From Oegoconia quadripuncta (Eukaryota; Arthropoda; Insecta; Lepidoptera; Autostichidae): a stretch of 64,000 nucleotides of DNA. Location: positions 31,530,601-31,594,600 of the forward strand of contig OX438747.1 of assembly GCA_949316235.1 (NCBI GenBank). Reading direction: 5' to 3'. The position numbers and the translations under genes were made by a program. The notes under the pieces were generated by a model. That model worked only from the letters and a program-made list of their open reading frames with translations, did no database searches and was not told the origin of the DNA. How positions within the stretch are numbered: position 1 is the first letter of the stretch; each line of letters opens with the position of its first letter. Of this stretch, positions 53,241 to 63,892 are shown piece after piece.

Positions 53241-54587
53241 AGAGCACCCCTGAGTTTGTTGTGGTAATATTATGTTTTAAAATCACCATGTATATTTGTA
53301 ACTGACTGTATTAATATAATATCAGAGTTAAGTTCACTAGTAGCCCAGGGAAAATACGGTTTGACCTCGGAAAAACAAATAACCGCGATGTTCTTGAAAC
53401 ACATTATTCGATTTAAACCATTTATTTCCACACACCGAAAAACAGAAACCACAACAACATACAAGAAACCAAAACAGAGGTGACTAAGACCCATATCAAT
53501 AAACCGCTCTCAAGATTGAGATGGCCATAAATTGACGCTTGAGAATCTGTTGCATATTAAAACAGTATCAAAAGAAATAGTATTGAGACTGAGACGCGAT
53601 CTCAATCTCAAGATCGATCCACTAACACAGCTCTAAGACTAGTTACACAATGAGTGCGTGTGTGGAGAACAATCTCAGTAAACACTGAGTGATATAAATC
53701 GCTCAGCACTGGTTTTCAGCTTGCCCTCTAATCTTTCCGTTTTGGTTTTATGCGCTGTAAAAAAATAGTTACTGACTGGCTTCAAAATTTAAACTACGAC
53801 GAAACCGAAGAAATATTGCAAGTACTAGGGTTAATTTATTTATTTATTAAATAACAACTACAAATTGAAACATTGGAAACAGCACTTCAACTGGATCGCT
53901 TATTGCTTGCGGACAGAGACTGGACATACGTAAACACATAACGCCAACAAACACATAACACCCGTCGTTTTTCGTCAGGGGTTAAAAACAGTGCACAACA
54001 CTACAACTCCACTCCAAAAACCAGGTCTTATGTTTCGTGATTTCCTTCTCGTTTGTTTCTTTCCTTAAGTGTTTCTTCTTCAATCACCATATTTAATCTC
54101 TGCTCTAATATACTATATCCATAGCTGGGAGGCCTGGTGACCTGTAATTCTGGTTCTTCCTTTTCAGGCACCAGTCTTCCCACAAATGTGTTCTATGTAT
54201 TACCTAGTCCTAAAATCACTTTTTAAAGCGTCATTTGTGGTGAGAAAGAATAAACAAAAATAAACAATTATTTAAATTACTAATTTAACTAAAAAATATA
54301 AATTCCCAGCCCTCTGAAGAGCCGGTGAAGTGTAACGAAACTAGGAAAAAAAAAAGAAACATTATTCATAGCCGAAATGCCAATTGCGTATATCGCGGAA
54401 TATAAAAAGGAAAATTGCATGCGTCCCAGAGGAGATCGTTAAGTATAACGTTACCACTCACTCACTGTCACCCGTAGTTGTCACTTTAAGTGGTATAGGG
54501 GAGGGACTATGCATACTTAAGGGCCCAGCGAATAGTCGCTCATACAAATAAGCAACTAAAATCATTTGTTATTGAAATAGTAAAAAA
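53241..54587. other. No recognised gene
   Basis: A second partial minus-strand D3 at 53915-53995 (ACACCCGTCGTTTTTCGTCA). Rest unassigned. Confidence 0.45.
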
Positions 54588-54889
54588 ATGTAAACAACAT
54601 TTGGTTTACCTGGAGGTCGCGAGTTCGATCCCCAGCGGGTTACATGTTTAAGTACTCGGTTTGTTAGGTGGTAGGGCATTTTAAATGTCCGCCTGGCTTA
54701 CCACCATCTTATCTAAATCTGTCGCCACGCAGCAATTTTAATAGCATTCTTGTGTTGCTTGCAAGAGATAAGGTAGTTTGTCCTCCAAATATGTTGGTGT
54801 TTCCGGATCAGTACGCTTCCACCTTCGACTTCATTTCACTTAACATCAGGTATTAACCCGTTGTGCATAAAAAAAAAACAAATAAGTGC
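54588..54889 (+). repeat. SINE S1 with intact B-box
   Basis: TGTAAACAACATTTGGTTTA, GAGTTCGATCCCCAGC, then the body. Part of the 3' domain (GTGATTGAGGTCAAG) is deleted. Confidence 0.88.
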
Positions 54890-54907
54890 TGTGTGGTTTC
54901 GGCACTA

Positions 54908-55360
54908 AGTTACTGCTTGTTCAAAAGGCAATTTTCCACTGAGAAGAACAAGCAAGATCTCGAGAGGTTGCTCTTTAAAAAAAAGGTTTTTATATTACAA
55001 AATTATTAATTATTATTTTATATTATAATATTTCATTATTAATTATGAAATAGCCTGGTTATGCGAACGGGCTGTTCAAGTCCATGAATGTTTATCATCT
55101 AAATAATCTGATATTTTATAATGTGCTTCTTTAAGAAGTTTACTATATCTTTAAATTTATTGAAAGGAAGATTTTGTATATCAACAGAAACCTTATTGAA
55201 AAAGCATATACATAACCCTTTGAATGAATTATTGACTTTGCGGAGGCGACTTATGTGACCTGCAAGTTTATCTTTATTTCTTGTATTCATGTTTATCACT
55301 ATTTTTCCTAAATGATGCTGTATTTTTTTTACATATATTGGATTTTCAAAAATGTACTGT
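54908..55360 (-). pseudogene. LINE LF tail and 3' UTR
   Basis: The minus strand reads MINMNTRNKDKLAGHISRLR, KVNNSFKGLCICFFNKVSVD and IQNLPFNKFKDIVNFLKK. The UTR extends left to CTTGTTCAAAAGGCAATTTT. No catalytic region. Confidence 0.78.
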
Positions 55361-55636
55361 GATGAAAAGATTAGAATATTAATACTCTTTAAATAGTTAT
55401 CATTCTAATATCCTTTTATTAACTTTATTTGTAACTGACCATATTACTAACAAATTTTGAATGTCAGTTTTAAAAAAATTGTCGTATCGGTTGGTATGTA
55501 TATGTAGTTCGGATGACAATACTGTAATTTGATATATTGGAGCTGATCTGTGATGGAGCCAAGAGGTGAATGGTTCAGTGGCTACTAGTCAAGCCCTCGA
55601 ATTTGGGCTAATTTAGGCTCGCTTGTACATTATGTT

Positions 55637-55936
55637 GACGACCGATTGGTGTAGTGGATTGGTGTAGTTGCGGGTTCGAATCCCGCGAGGGGTAACTGTT
55701 TTTGTGATGAATACGAACATTTATTCCCGAGTCTTGGATGTTTATATAAATATTTATCAATCAATCAATCAAATACTCTTTATTGCACAATTAACAAAAG
55801 ATACATGAAGAATACAACGTACATCATTAATCGCACAAAAATCGCACAAATGTATGTTTATCCGTTATCTAGTATCCATAGCACAAGCTTTGCTTAGTTT
55901 GGGACTAGATGATTGGTGTAAGTGTTCGAAATATTT
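55637..55936 (+). repeat. SINE S3 with a nested LINE end
   Basis: Head GACGACCGATTGGTGTAGTG is followed by a deletion of the GACCCTGTCAGCGAAACC block. B-box-like GGGTTCGAATCCCGC. The 3' half resumes at TGTATGTTTATCCG after an inserted LJ piece. Confidence 0.88.
55757..55850 (-). repeat. LINE LJ 3' end nested in S3
   Basis: (TCAA)n, ATACTCTTTATTGCACAATT, ACGTACATCATTAATCGCAC: complement of the end of 31669-31836. Confidence 0.85.
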
Positions 55937-56027
55937 CTTATTTCTTATTATTAGGTACGCAGAGGTCATATTGAAGTTGGTATGACTGGGGCTTTCGGGA
56001 GCGGACCGTGCCTTCAAATATTACACA

Positions 56028-56158
56028 CTAGCGTTTCGCCCGCGGCTTCGTAAGTAACAATAACTTTATTGCGGATTGCAAATCCGTTCATCTGCTTCGC
56101 CGTAATTGAGCAACGAACAAACATAAAAATCTTCTCATTTATAATATTAGTTAGATTT
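56028..56158 (+). repeat. Dispersed repeat D4
   Basis: ACTAGCGTTTCGCCCGCGGC, AACTTTATTGCGG, TCGCCGTAATTGAGCAACG, CTCATTTATAATATTAG. A second copy is at 59370. A pattern widespread in lepidopteran DNA; the class is uncertain. Confidence 0.6.
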
Positions 56159-56270
56159 TGGCTGCCTTTATATGTATGCAATGTGTCGTTCAGTATGTGA
56201 ATTAGATTTCTGTCCTATATGTTCCGCCTACTCAAAGGTCCTCCCAAATAAAACGAACGGAATGAGAAAA

Positions 56271-56939
56271 TTAAATAAAAAAGGATTTTAAAAAAAAACG
56301 ACTTCAAAAAACCCGGAAAAAATAGTTTAATTAAACTACTGCAATAATAATAACTGAAAAGTATGAAATAATAAACCAGAGCAGAATGTTCTTTATAGGT
56401 AGATATACACTATTATATATAATGAGAATACAATACAATTTATATGCTATACAATAATAGTTAGGTATAATAATGAAATTAAAAATATATACAATAGGTA
56501 CTTTTTGAAGTCGGTGCCTGCGTAGCTTATAAAATACACAATCAACAAAACAGTAAAAATACGCCCCGAATACAGAACCTCCTCCTTTTTTGAAGTCGGT
56601 TAACAAAGGAATTTTCATACAATTTAAATATTCAATTAATTAAGCTATTACTGTTTACTTTCATTAGATTGTATATTTTATAGGCTACGCAGGCACCGAC
56701 TTCAAAAAGTACCTATTGTATATATTTTTAATTTCATTATTATACCTAACTATTATTGTATAGCATATAAATTGTATTGTATTCTCATTATATATAATAG
56801 TGTATATCTATCTATAAAGAACATTCTGCTCTGGTTTATTATTTCATACTTTTCAGTTATTATTATTGCAGTAGTTTAATTAAATTATTTTTTCCGGGTT
56901 TTTTGAAGTCGTTTTTTTTAAAATCCTTTTTTATTTAAT
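56271..56939. mobile_element. M8: 669-bp foldback element
   Basis: Arms of about 265 bp (56271-56533 and 56667-56939) are close reverse complements. Both contain CGACTTCAAAAAACCCGG near the outside. The 130-bp spacer holds a separate ATACGCCCCGAATACAGAAC, CTCCTCCTTTTTTGAAGTCG block that recurs at about 57565 and 58018. Confidence 0.85.
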
Positions 56940-56997
56940 TCCTTTTAGTGTCTGGTCAGACATTACAAAATAATAAAATATATTAAAATTGACCAAT

Positions 56998-57310
56998 ATG
57001 GGCAGGCCTACGAAAGGTGCTGCCGGTTTAAAGAACTGTCGGTCAAAAGAAACCGAAACTGAAAGGGTACTACGGCTTGAAAGCCTCACGGAACGCAATT
57101 TCGCGTTCCCAGGAGACGCCCGAAGCTCGCCGAGTACGTCTAGTAGCTATGAAAGATTACGTTAAATCACGTATTCGCCAGGAAACTCCCGAACAGAACG
57201 AGCATAGACTCGGTCTTATACACGACCGGCTTGCCGAGGAGTTCGCTAAGCAGCGTGAGCGCAGGCATGGCCTTATAATCATGAAAACCGGCCTAAAAAT
57301 CTTGGACTAA
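56998..57310 (+). pseudogene. Helitron-like N-terminal relic with ETPE repeats
   Basis: The first frame (ATG at 56998) reads MGRPTKGAAGLKNCRSKETE, TERVLRLESL. A frameshift near 57080 moves to SRNAISRSQETPEARRVRLV, MKDYVKSRIRQETPEQNEHR and LGLIHDRLAEEFAKQRERRH, then KILD and stop. Repeated (K/Q)ET(E/P)E...R.L units like these are typical of the N-terminal region of proteins from Helitron-type elements in insects (family knowledge, moderately sure). Rep and helicase domains are absent. Base composition is richer in GC than the flanks. Confidence 0.5.
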
Positions 57311-57780
57311 TCGATGTACATACATAAAGATTACAGAACCCCCTCCTTTTTTCAAGTTGGTTAAAAAAAGTTATTAGTATTTATCCGTGGTTGCTAATCT
57401 CCCTGATAATTTTTGTGCGATGGCGAACCTTCTCGCTCCTACAGGTTAGATGGGCAGTTCGGGTGTACCAGCTCGACCTGATGATCTTCGATTTATCATA
57501 TTTATTGTTGATAATTACACCGACGTAAGTCGGCTTCAAAATCTCGGACTAATCGATGTACATACATAAAGAATACAGAACCTCCTCCTTTTTAGAAGTC
57601 GGTTAAAGAAAGTTATTAGTATTTATCCGTGGTTGCTAATCTCCCTGATAATTTTTGTGCGATGGCGACCTTCTCGCTCCTACAGGTTAGATGGGCAGTT
57701 CGGGTGTACCAGCTGGACCTGATGATCTTCGATTTGTCATATTTATTGCTGATAATCACACCGACCTTCTCTACACTTTT
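57298..57780. repeat. Tandem duplication, unit about 242 bp
   Basis: ATCTTGGACTAATCGATGTA to ATAATTACACCGACG is repeated as ATCTCGGACTAATCGATGTA to ATAATCACACCGACC. Period measured at CGATG: 57312 to 57554. The first unit contains the last codons of the Helitron-like relic. Confidence 0.9.
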
Positions 57781-58399
57781 TCCGCACAAACCCAAACTGT
57801 ATCTACTTAGTTTCCCTGTGTAAAAACTACAAAATCGTCTAAATATGTAATGCCATTCTGATGTTTACCATGATTACACAAAAACTACTGGACCAATTGC
57901 GCTGAAATTACAATGGGACCAACTCGACGGTATCCCCATTCATTTACAAAAAGAACCATGTGAATCAACCGCCAAATCTCGGAGATATCGGTGTACATAC
58001 ATAAAAAAAAAAAAAAAAATACGCACCGAATACAGAACCTCCTCCTTTTTTGAAGTCGTTTAATGAATTGCTTATTGAAACTCGCAAAACTTCTCTAATG
58101 GCATAACAATATGATTTTAAAAACCAAAAAACCCTATAGCATATTTTGTATTTCGGGGGCTCAATTTTTTACTATAAAATATATCCTGTGACACTCTAGA
58201 GATCGAACATCACCTTGCACTTCAAAATCGATCGGACCGTTTAAGGTACAGGAGGGAACATATTGAAATCTCCATACATACATAGCAAATTTGTGACTAC
58301 GTGAATGGCAAACACGCTTGGTGTACTTCGACCAGCTCCCAAAAATTATAAATTTGTATTAGTTAAATACTTTTTATTAAAAAAAAAACGACAACAATT
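57781..58399. other. No recognised gene
   Basis: A further ATACGCACCGAATACAGAAC block at about 58018-58066, preceded by an A-run, is related to the M8 spacer. Otherwise unassigned. Confidence 0.5.
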
Positions 58400-58590
58400 A
58401 TCCGGTACGTTTCTTGCGCCGCTTCTTTTACCATAGATGATTTTCCTTTCCGGAGCGGTCTAGCTTGGACATACAGACTGACAGATAAATGCAATAAACC
58501 CTTTTATTTCCAGTAGATTTAAATTGACATTCCACAAATGATATGATGTACCTTACGTTGAAATAAATGCTTGAAGTTTTGAAGTTTGAA
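58400..58590 (+). repeat. LINE LL 3' end
   Basis: GTTTCTTGCGCCGCTTCTTT, TTTAAATTGACATTCC, TACGTTGAAATAAATGCTTG; complement of 44510-44705. Confidence 0.7.
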
Positions 58591-58602
58591 GCATACACAT
58601 AT

Positions 58603-58827
58603 ATAGTTAATATACCGGACATTCGCATTAAGAAGCTCGATTCTTCATTCATCGTCCGAACAGCCAAGGCATGAAACTCCCTTCCGGCGTCAGTCTTTCC
58701 TGAATCAATTAAGAGCAGAGTGAATAGGCATTTACTGGGATCGCGTGCTTCATCTTCGACCACATCGTCACTTTCCATCAGGTGAGATTGTGGTCAAACG
58801 CGAAACCAGTTAATCATAAAAAAAATA
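58603..58827 (+). repeat. LINE LE 3' end
   Basis: GTTAATATACCGGACATTCG to GTGGTCAAACGCG and an A-run. An internal deletion replaces CCTACAACCTTGGGATC. Confidence 0.85.
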
Positions 58828-59369
58828 CACTCTAAAAACGGCCAAGGAACTACATTAATAACATCATCCAGGTATATAAAGCAACTGCGTTTAAAGTTAA
58901 ATATCTCCGAAAAGGATGTAATGATTTTCATCAAACCTGGCTAAGTACTTGTCCCTTTTTAATTTTAATATAAAAAATTTAATAAACTCAAATCGGACCA
59001 CACATTATTAAGGTACATTTGAACAAATACTCACTTAAGGCTCCACTGAAAACCAGCGCTGTAGTCGTTCTTCTTCTCTCGACTACAACAAATACTGAGT
59101 TGGGGACCTGATTTGATGCCACTTTGCGACACCGAAAACTAGCCAATGCATACCTACTTATATTAAGGTCCACATTTCTATGTTGTGTTATATAGTACAT
59201 AGGTAACAATTAAATGTATTGTATAAATGTCGCTAAATGGATCAAATAAAATTTTCTTTTTCTTACTGGACACATATACATAACTTGGTTTTACGTCACG
59301 AGGTTTTAAAAAATATAGGAATAACAAAAACAGAAATGTTTTCTTAAAGTTATTTATGTCATACTAGCT
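58828..59369. other. No recognised feature
   Basis: A D3-like piece (CATCAAACCTGG) near 58930; otherwise nothing. Confidence 0.45.
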
Positions 59370-59578
59370 TTCCGCCCGCTGCTTCGTCTGCGTAGAACAA
59401 CTTTATCGCGGAAATTTGTTTATCCCGCGGGAACTACTAATTTTATCGGGATGAAAAATATCCTATGTATCAATCCGGGTTATGTTCTACCTATATACCA
59501 AATTTCATCTAAATCCGTCAATCTGTTTCGCCGTGATTGAGCAATAAACAAACATCCAAACTTTCGCATTTATAGATT
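59370..59578 (+). repeat. Dispersed repeat D4
   Basis: ACTAGCTTTCCGCCCGCTGC, CAACTTTATCGCGG, TGTATCAATCCGGGTTATG, CAAATTTCATCTAAATCCG, CTTTCGCATTTATAGATTG. Longer than the copy at 56028. Confidence 0.65.
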
Positions 59579-59599
59579 GTTCTTTAGATGACGTCATTT

Positions 59600-59745
59600 C
59601 GATCAATCAATCAAGTATACCTTACTGCACAAGAAAAACGCATTACATTTGTGAAACAAACTTTACATAAATTTGTAAAACTAGACGCTAAAGTGCGATT
59701 TCTACTAGACAACCTATGGGGAGTGGAGAGAAGTGGACAAAGATT
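59600..59745 (-). repeat. LINE LJ-type 3' end
   Basis: GATCAATCAATCAAGTATAC, CTTACTGCACAAG, AAAGTGCGATTTCTACTAG: collinear with 1615-1760. Confidence 0.6.
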
Positions 59746-61399
59746 AAAACAGGTTATGCATAATAATTTAAACAAAAGAAGACATTATAAAACAGATAAA
59801 TAACGTTCGATGTCATTATAACGTTTTTCAATATCACATAAATTGACTGATTCCACCCAGCTTAGGATATATGTATCCTTCAGAATTCAAGCTCGCATCT
59901 TTTACCTCAATATCTTTCAACCACCTAAAGCTATACAATATTGAACCCAATTGAGCGTCCCACCAAACTCTTATACTCGCTAAATTGCTTTAAAACTTCC
60001 CCTTTCAAAGTCGGTAAAAGCCCAATATCTTGTCTGCTGAATTTCAAATTATCATTTTACCACACCTGGCCGTATTGGAAGCGGGCCAAGGGTTTGTTAC
60101 ACCTGCATTTATTTATACCTCCTTGCGAAAGGGAGTAGTGTTATTAAATTGGAGTTTTGCTCTTTACTCTGACGTGATTGGTTGGTGTAGTGTGTAGTTT
60201 ACTTCTACAATTTTATTTAATTTAATTTATTTTATTGTTTTTTTGTTATTGTTTATGGGATAACAACAGCCTTATATAATTTATATCATGAATCTTAAAC
60301 TATACTATTCAGGAAGCCAATAACAGTTATCCACTGATTATACACATAAAATAACAGTAAGTCGGCATTTTCTCTGTATATACATACACAAATATACATA
60401 TACTTATATTCCAAACATAATACAGACATATATAATAATATATACAGGAATATACATATTATATAATTATATATATTAAATACACAAACATACAGGTAGT
60501 AACGACATATACACATACCTAGATACGAGTATATTTTATTTTACTCAATATTGCGATAACCCCCACCATAGCTGTCAAGTTGTCAAGTTACAATTAAAAC
60601 CTGTTTTAAGGAAAAGGTAGATCCAAACCTAAACAAAACACTTGATTTTACTTGACGCTGATTTAGGTTTAAAAAAAACGATAAACAAGCCTTGTCCCAC
60701 GCAATGTTTCCTGTGGAGTTGTCGCGCCATAATGGCGGAACCGGTTTTTCATTTTCGAAAACTGATTATTGCGAGAGGGTTCCTGTACTTTAATTTACTC
60801 TATGGTTGTAGAAAACTCAAGTATTTTCTTTTTGTAACACGACATTTTCTGTTCGTCTATACTTCCTCAAATTAAATAAAAAAATACACTGCGCGACGCC
60901 ATTTTGAGAAAAGAATAAACAAAATGGCGGATCGGGATTAATCTAAAGTTTTTCAATTGACATCTGTTTTATTCTTCACCTTTATTTCCGTACGCTAATT
61001 ATTAAAAAAATAAACCACCTCTCTAGATTCTTACTAGAATTTTAAGACTGAATAGATCTATTGATCCGACTTTGCTCCTATAGAGGTAGTTTCATTCAAT
61101 TTCACAATTTCCGCTCGAATGTCGGAATTCGTGCCGTAATATATTATTTTCTAGATTCAAAGTGGTGAATTTATGACTGGCTCGCTGAATTCCTCTCGGT
61201 AAATCTAACTTTAATGCTAAAGTGACCATTGACCACATACTGTTAGGTACAGTCAGATTCAAAAGTGCAGTCATAGTCCTAGGATTTGAAGTTGTTCAAA
61301 CGGTTAAATTTTTTCCTAACACCTTTGAAATTCTAAAGAAGAGAAGAAGAGTTACATGCCATGGCTGATCGTATTATGTTATGAATCAAGTGTCGAACA
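59746..61399. other. No recognised gene
   Basis: (TA)-rich segment at 60370-60500. Short ORFs at 59941, 60642 and 61092 lack motifs. An AAAATGGCGG block occurs near 60921. Confidence 0.45.
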
Positions 61400-61526
61400 G
61401 CTTAGTGCGAATGTTTTGTATGTTAACTACATACTGGTGGAATATCTCCTCACGTCTAGTACCTAGTCCGAAGATAAAATGGCGATGGTGGAATATGATT
61501 ATGTAATTCCAACGCACACTCCCTGA
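61400..61526 (-). repeat. LINE LE internal fragment
   Basis: TTAGTGCGAATGTT, TTAACTACATACTGGTGG, AATGGCGATGGTGGAATA and TAATTCCAACGCACACTCC, complement of the LE region upstream of RTAKAWN. Confidence 0.8.
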
Positions 61527-61680
61527 AAAGTATCCTGTAAAAGACTCGATGGTGCTCGATACTTCTCTTAGGTACAATGGTTTTAAAAAAAATTTTTAGA
61601 TTTAAACTGTGTCTGCACTCATGAATCTGACTGTAGTTGACATCAAAATTAAAGCCAAAATTTTGTTATTATTTTTTTTT

Positions 61681-62007
61681 ATATTTCGGACACTTACACC
61701 GACTTACTTACATAAGGGATGGTTTGTGCTCGCCAAGAACAGAAGCGACTGGAAACAGATGAAGGAGGCCTTTGCCCAGCAGTGGGACACTATGGGCTCA
61801 TAATAATAATACATCAATCATCTAGTCCAAACTAAGCAAAGCTTGTACTATGGATACTAGATAACGGATAAACATATACATAAATATTTATATAAACATC
61901 CATGACTCCGGAATAAAATTCGTATTCATCATACAAACATTTACCCGTCGCGGGATTCGAACCCGCAACCGTTGGTTTCGCTGACAGGGTCACTATCCAC
62001 TACACCA
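61681..62007 (-). repeat. SINE S3 with a nested RTE tail
   Basis: ATATTTCGGACACTTACACC, then the inserted piece, then ATCATCTAGTCC and the rest of S3 to ACTATCCACTACACCAATC. Confidence 0.9.
61701..61810 (+). pseudogene. LINE LC last codons nested in S3
   Basis: Codons for KGWFVLAKNRSDWKQMKEAF, AQQWDTMGS, stop and (TAA)n: the final about 30 residues of the RTE-type protein at 21134. The ACACC and ACATC flanks suggest a short target duplication. Confidence 0.88.
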
Positions 62008-62369
62008 ATCAATCAAATACACCAAAATATATGTGCCTGTAAAAGCATGCCAGTAATAAGCAAACAAATGGCATAGAAGCAACGCTGACTGTCAGATGTA
62101 TCACTAGTCTGACGTAATCCACTACTGCGTATAGGGTTGCGTAGTGAATATGAAGGGATGTTTTGGAGCTCCGTAACCGTAACCGAAACTATCGGATATT
62201 CGAAATAAAAGTATATCCGTAATCAGACCTGTCGGCGCGTCTCATCGAGGCTTCTTGTGACCCCAGAGCGGGCGGTTTCTTAGCACAGAGAATGTCTCGC
62301 TATTCAGCACGGGAACACTGCTTGGGTGTTGGGCACTATGCCGACTATTATTACCTACCTTTGACGTTA
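62008..62369. other. No recognised feature
   Basis: No ORF or repeat recognised. Confidence 0.45.
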
Positions 62370-63025
62370 TTTAGATATGAGGTATGTTTTGAAGAAAGCA
62401 TATTTTAAGCAGTGTAGAATATTAACTGTGTACAACAAAATAAAAATATCTATAATTTGGGAAGAAATTCCTAACATAGCATTGTTAACAGAAACAAGTC
62501 GTTCAAGTCATCTGTGTAATTTGACATACCTACCACCATATCGGTTACCTAAATTTAATAATGTATATGGCATGAGAATATGGGAGTATATGTTACCAGA
62601 TATTTTAAATAGTATTCCTGGAGAGCTATATTCACATAATATAAAAATAATATAAAAAAATGCATTGAAAAAGTATCTAATAGATGGATCTATATAGGTA
62701 ATGTATTTGTGTAGTGTATCAACCGTCTGGTATCCACAACACAAGCCCAGTTGCTTACCGTGGAACTAGATGGCGCTGTCTGGTATATGTCCAATGATAT
62801 TTATTATTATTATTATTATTTATTATTTATATAGGAAGTGCCTTTCCAACTGATTTTATTCGATAGAAACATGTCTATTTGCTTTTGTACATTGTTTTAT
62901 GTAGGTATCATTAGATATGTAAGTTACATACTTTTGTAATAATTAATAACGCGACGGGTCAGTGATGCCAATCGCACTACACACAAACCTTTACACGTTT
63001 TCGTAGGCGCCTTATTTTTATTTTA
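62370..63025 (+). pseudogene. LINE LG RT tail and 3' UTR, split by a SINE
   Basis: Codons for YNKIKISIIWEEIPNIALLT, SRSSHLCNLTYLPPYRLPKF, NNVYGMRIWEYMLPDILNSI and PGELYSHN, then an early TAA at about 62653. Other copies instead continue to a CKNALKKY-type end. UTR from AGGAAGTGCCTTTCCAAC to ACGTTTTCGTAGGCGCC. An S2 fragment is inserted at the start of the UTR. Same family as 10796-12482. Confidence 0.82.
62698..62830 (+). repeat. SINE S2 3' third nested in LG
   Basis: ATCAACCGTCTGGTATCC, GGAACTAGATGGCGCTGTC and an ATTATT-type tail. TATATAGG occurs on both sides (before 62698 and after 62825), an 8-bp target duplication. Confidence 0.9.
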
Positions 63026-63262
63026 TTTTATTAAATAGTTTTAGAAACGCTTGTTATACCTACATTGCTTAGAGTATTGAAGCCTTATGTATATTAGTTA
63101 ATACCTAAATGTACAAACAATTATATGTAAACACCGCATGCATCACATAGGTTATATAAAAATGATTAAATTCAAAAACAAGGAAAAAAATAACTTAGCG
63201 AGAAAAAGTGTACCCATTTACCTTAAATAAAAGTTGATCATTCAAATAGAAGCGAAACCCAG

Positions 63263-63485
63263 CTTAAATGTCCGCCTGGCTAGCTACCACCATCTTATCT
63301 AAATCTGCCGCCAAGCAGCAATGTTAATAGCATTGTCGTGTTCCGGTTGTCAGAGATAAGATAGCCAGTCCCCCAAATGTGTTGGGGTTTCCGGGTCAGT
63401 ACGCTTCCATCTTCGACCTCATCTTCACTTAACATCAGGTGTGATTGAGGTCAAGTACCAACCCGTTATGCATTAAAAAAAAAAA
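63263..63485 (+). repeat. SINE S1, head missing
   Basis: Starts TTAAATGTCCGCCTGGC and ends CCCGTTATGCATT with an A-run. The body is close to the 24392 copy (both share GCATTGTCGTG and GCTTCCATCTTCG). Confidence 0.9.
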
Positions 63486-63616
63486 CACATAGTAGTATCA
63501 CGAGAACCATCCCAAATTATATGTATTTTATTAAATAATGTTTCTATGGATAAATAAACTAAAAAAAGTGTTTCTTTCGGTCGCCTCACTAGGCAAGCCT
63601 GTATTAAGAACACCTG

Positions 63617-63887
63617 AAGGTCAATTCTCGTAATGTCATGTATTACAATTCCAGTCAAATTCAGTTTGGGTCTAGTCTCGATCTTCTAAATGTCAAATAC
63701 GCCATTCTCCTGTCACAATATTTGAGGTTTGTAATGTGATTTGTTCAACTTTCGATCACATTTCGATATAATCACATTATAAACCTCCAATATTGTGACA
63801 GGAGAATGGCGCATTTGACATTTAAGTAGAAGATCGAGACTAAACCCGAATTGAATTTTGACTGGAATATTACGAGAATTGACCTTC
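63617..63887. mobile_element. M9: 271-bp foldback element
   Basis: GAAGGTCAATTCTCGTAAT on the left and its complement on the right; arms of about 120 bp, spacer about 30 bp (TTGTTCAACTTTCGATCAC). A 9-bp GTCATGTAT is present only in the left arm. Confidence 0.85.
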
Positions 63888-63892
63888 TGTAC

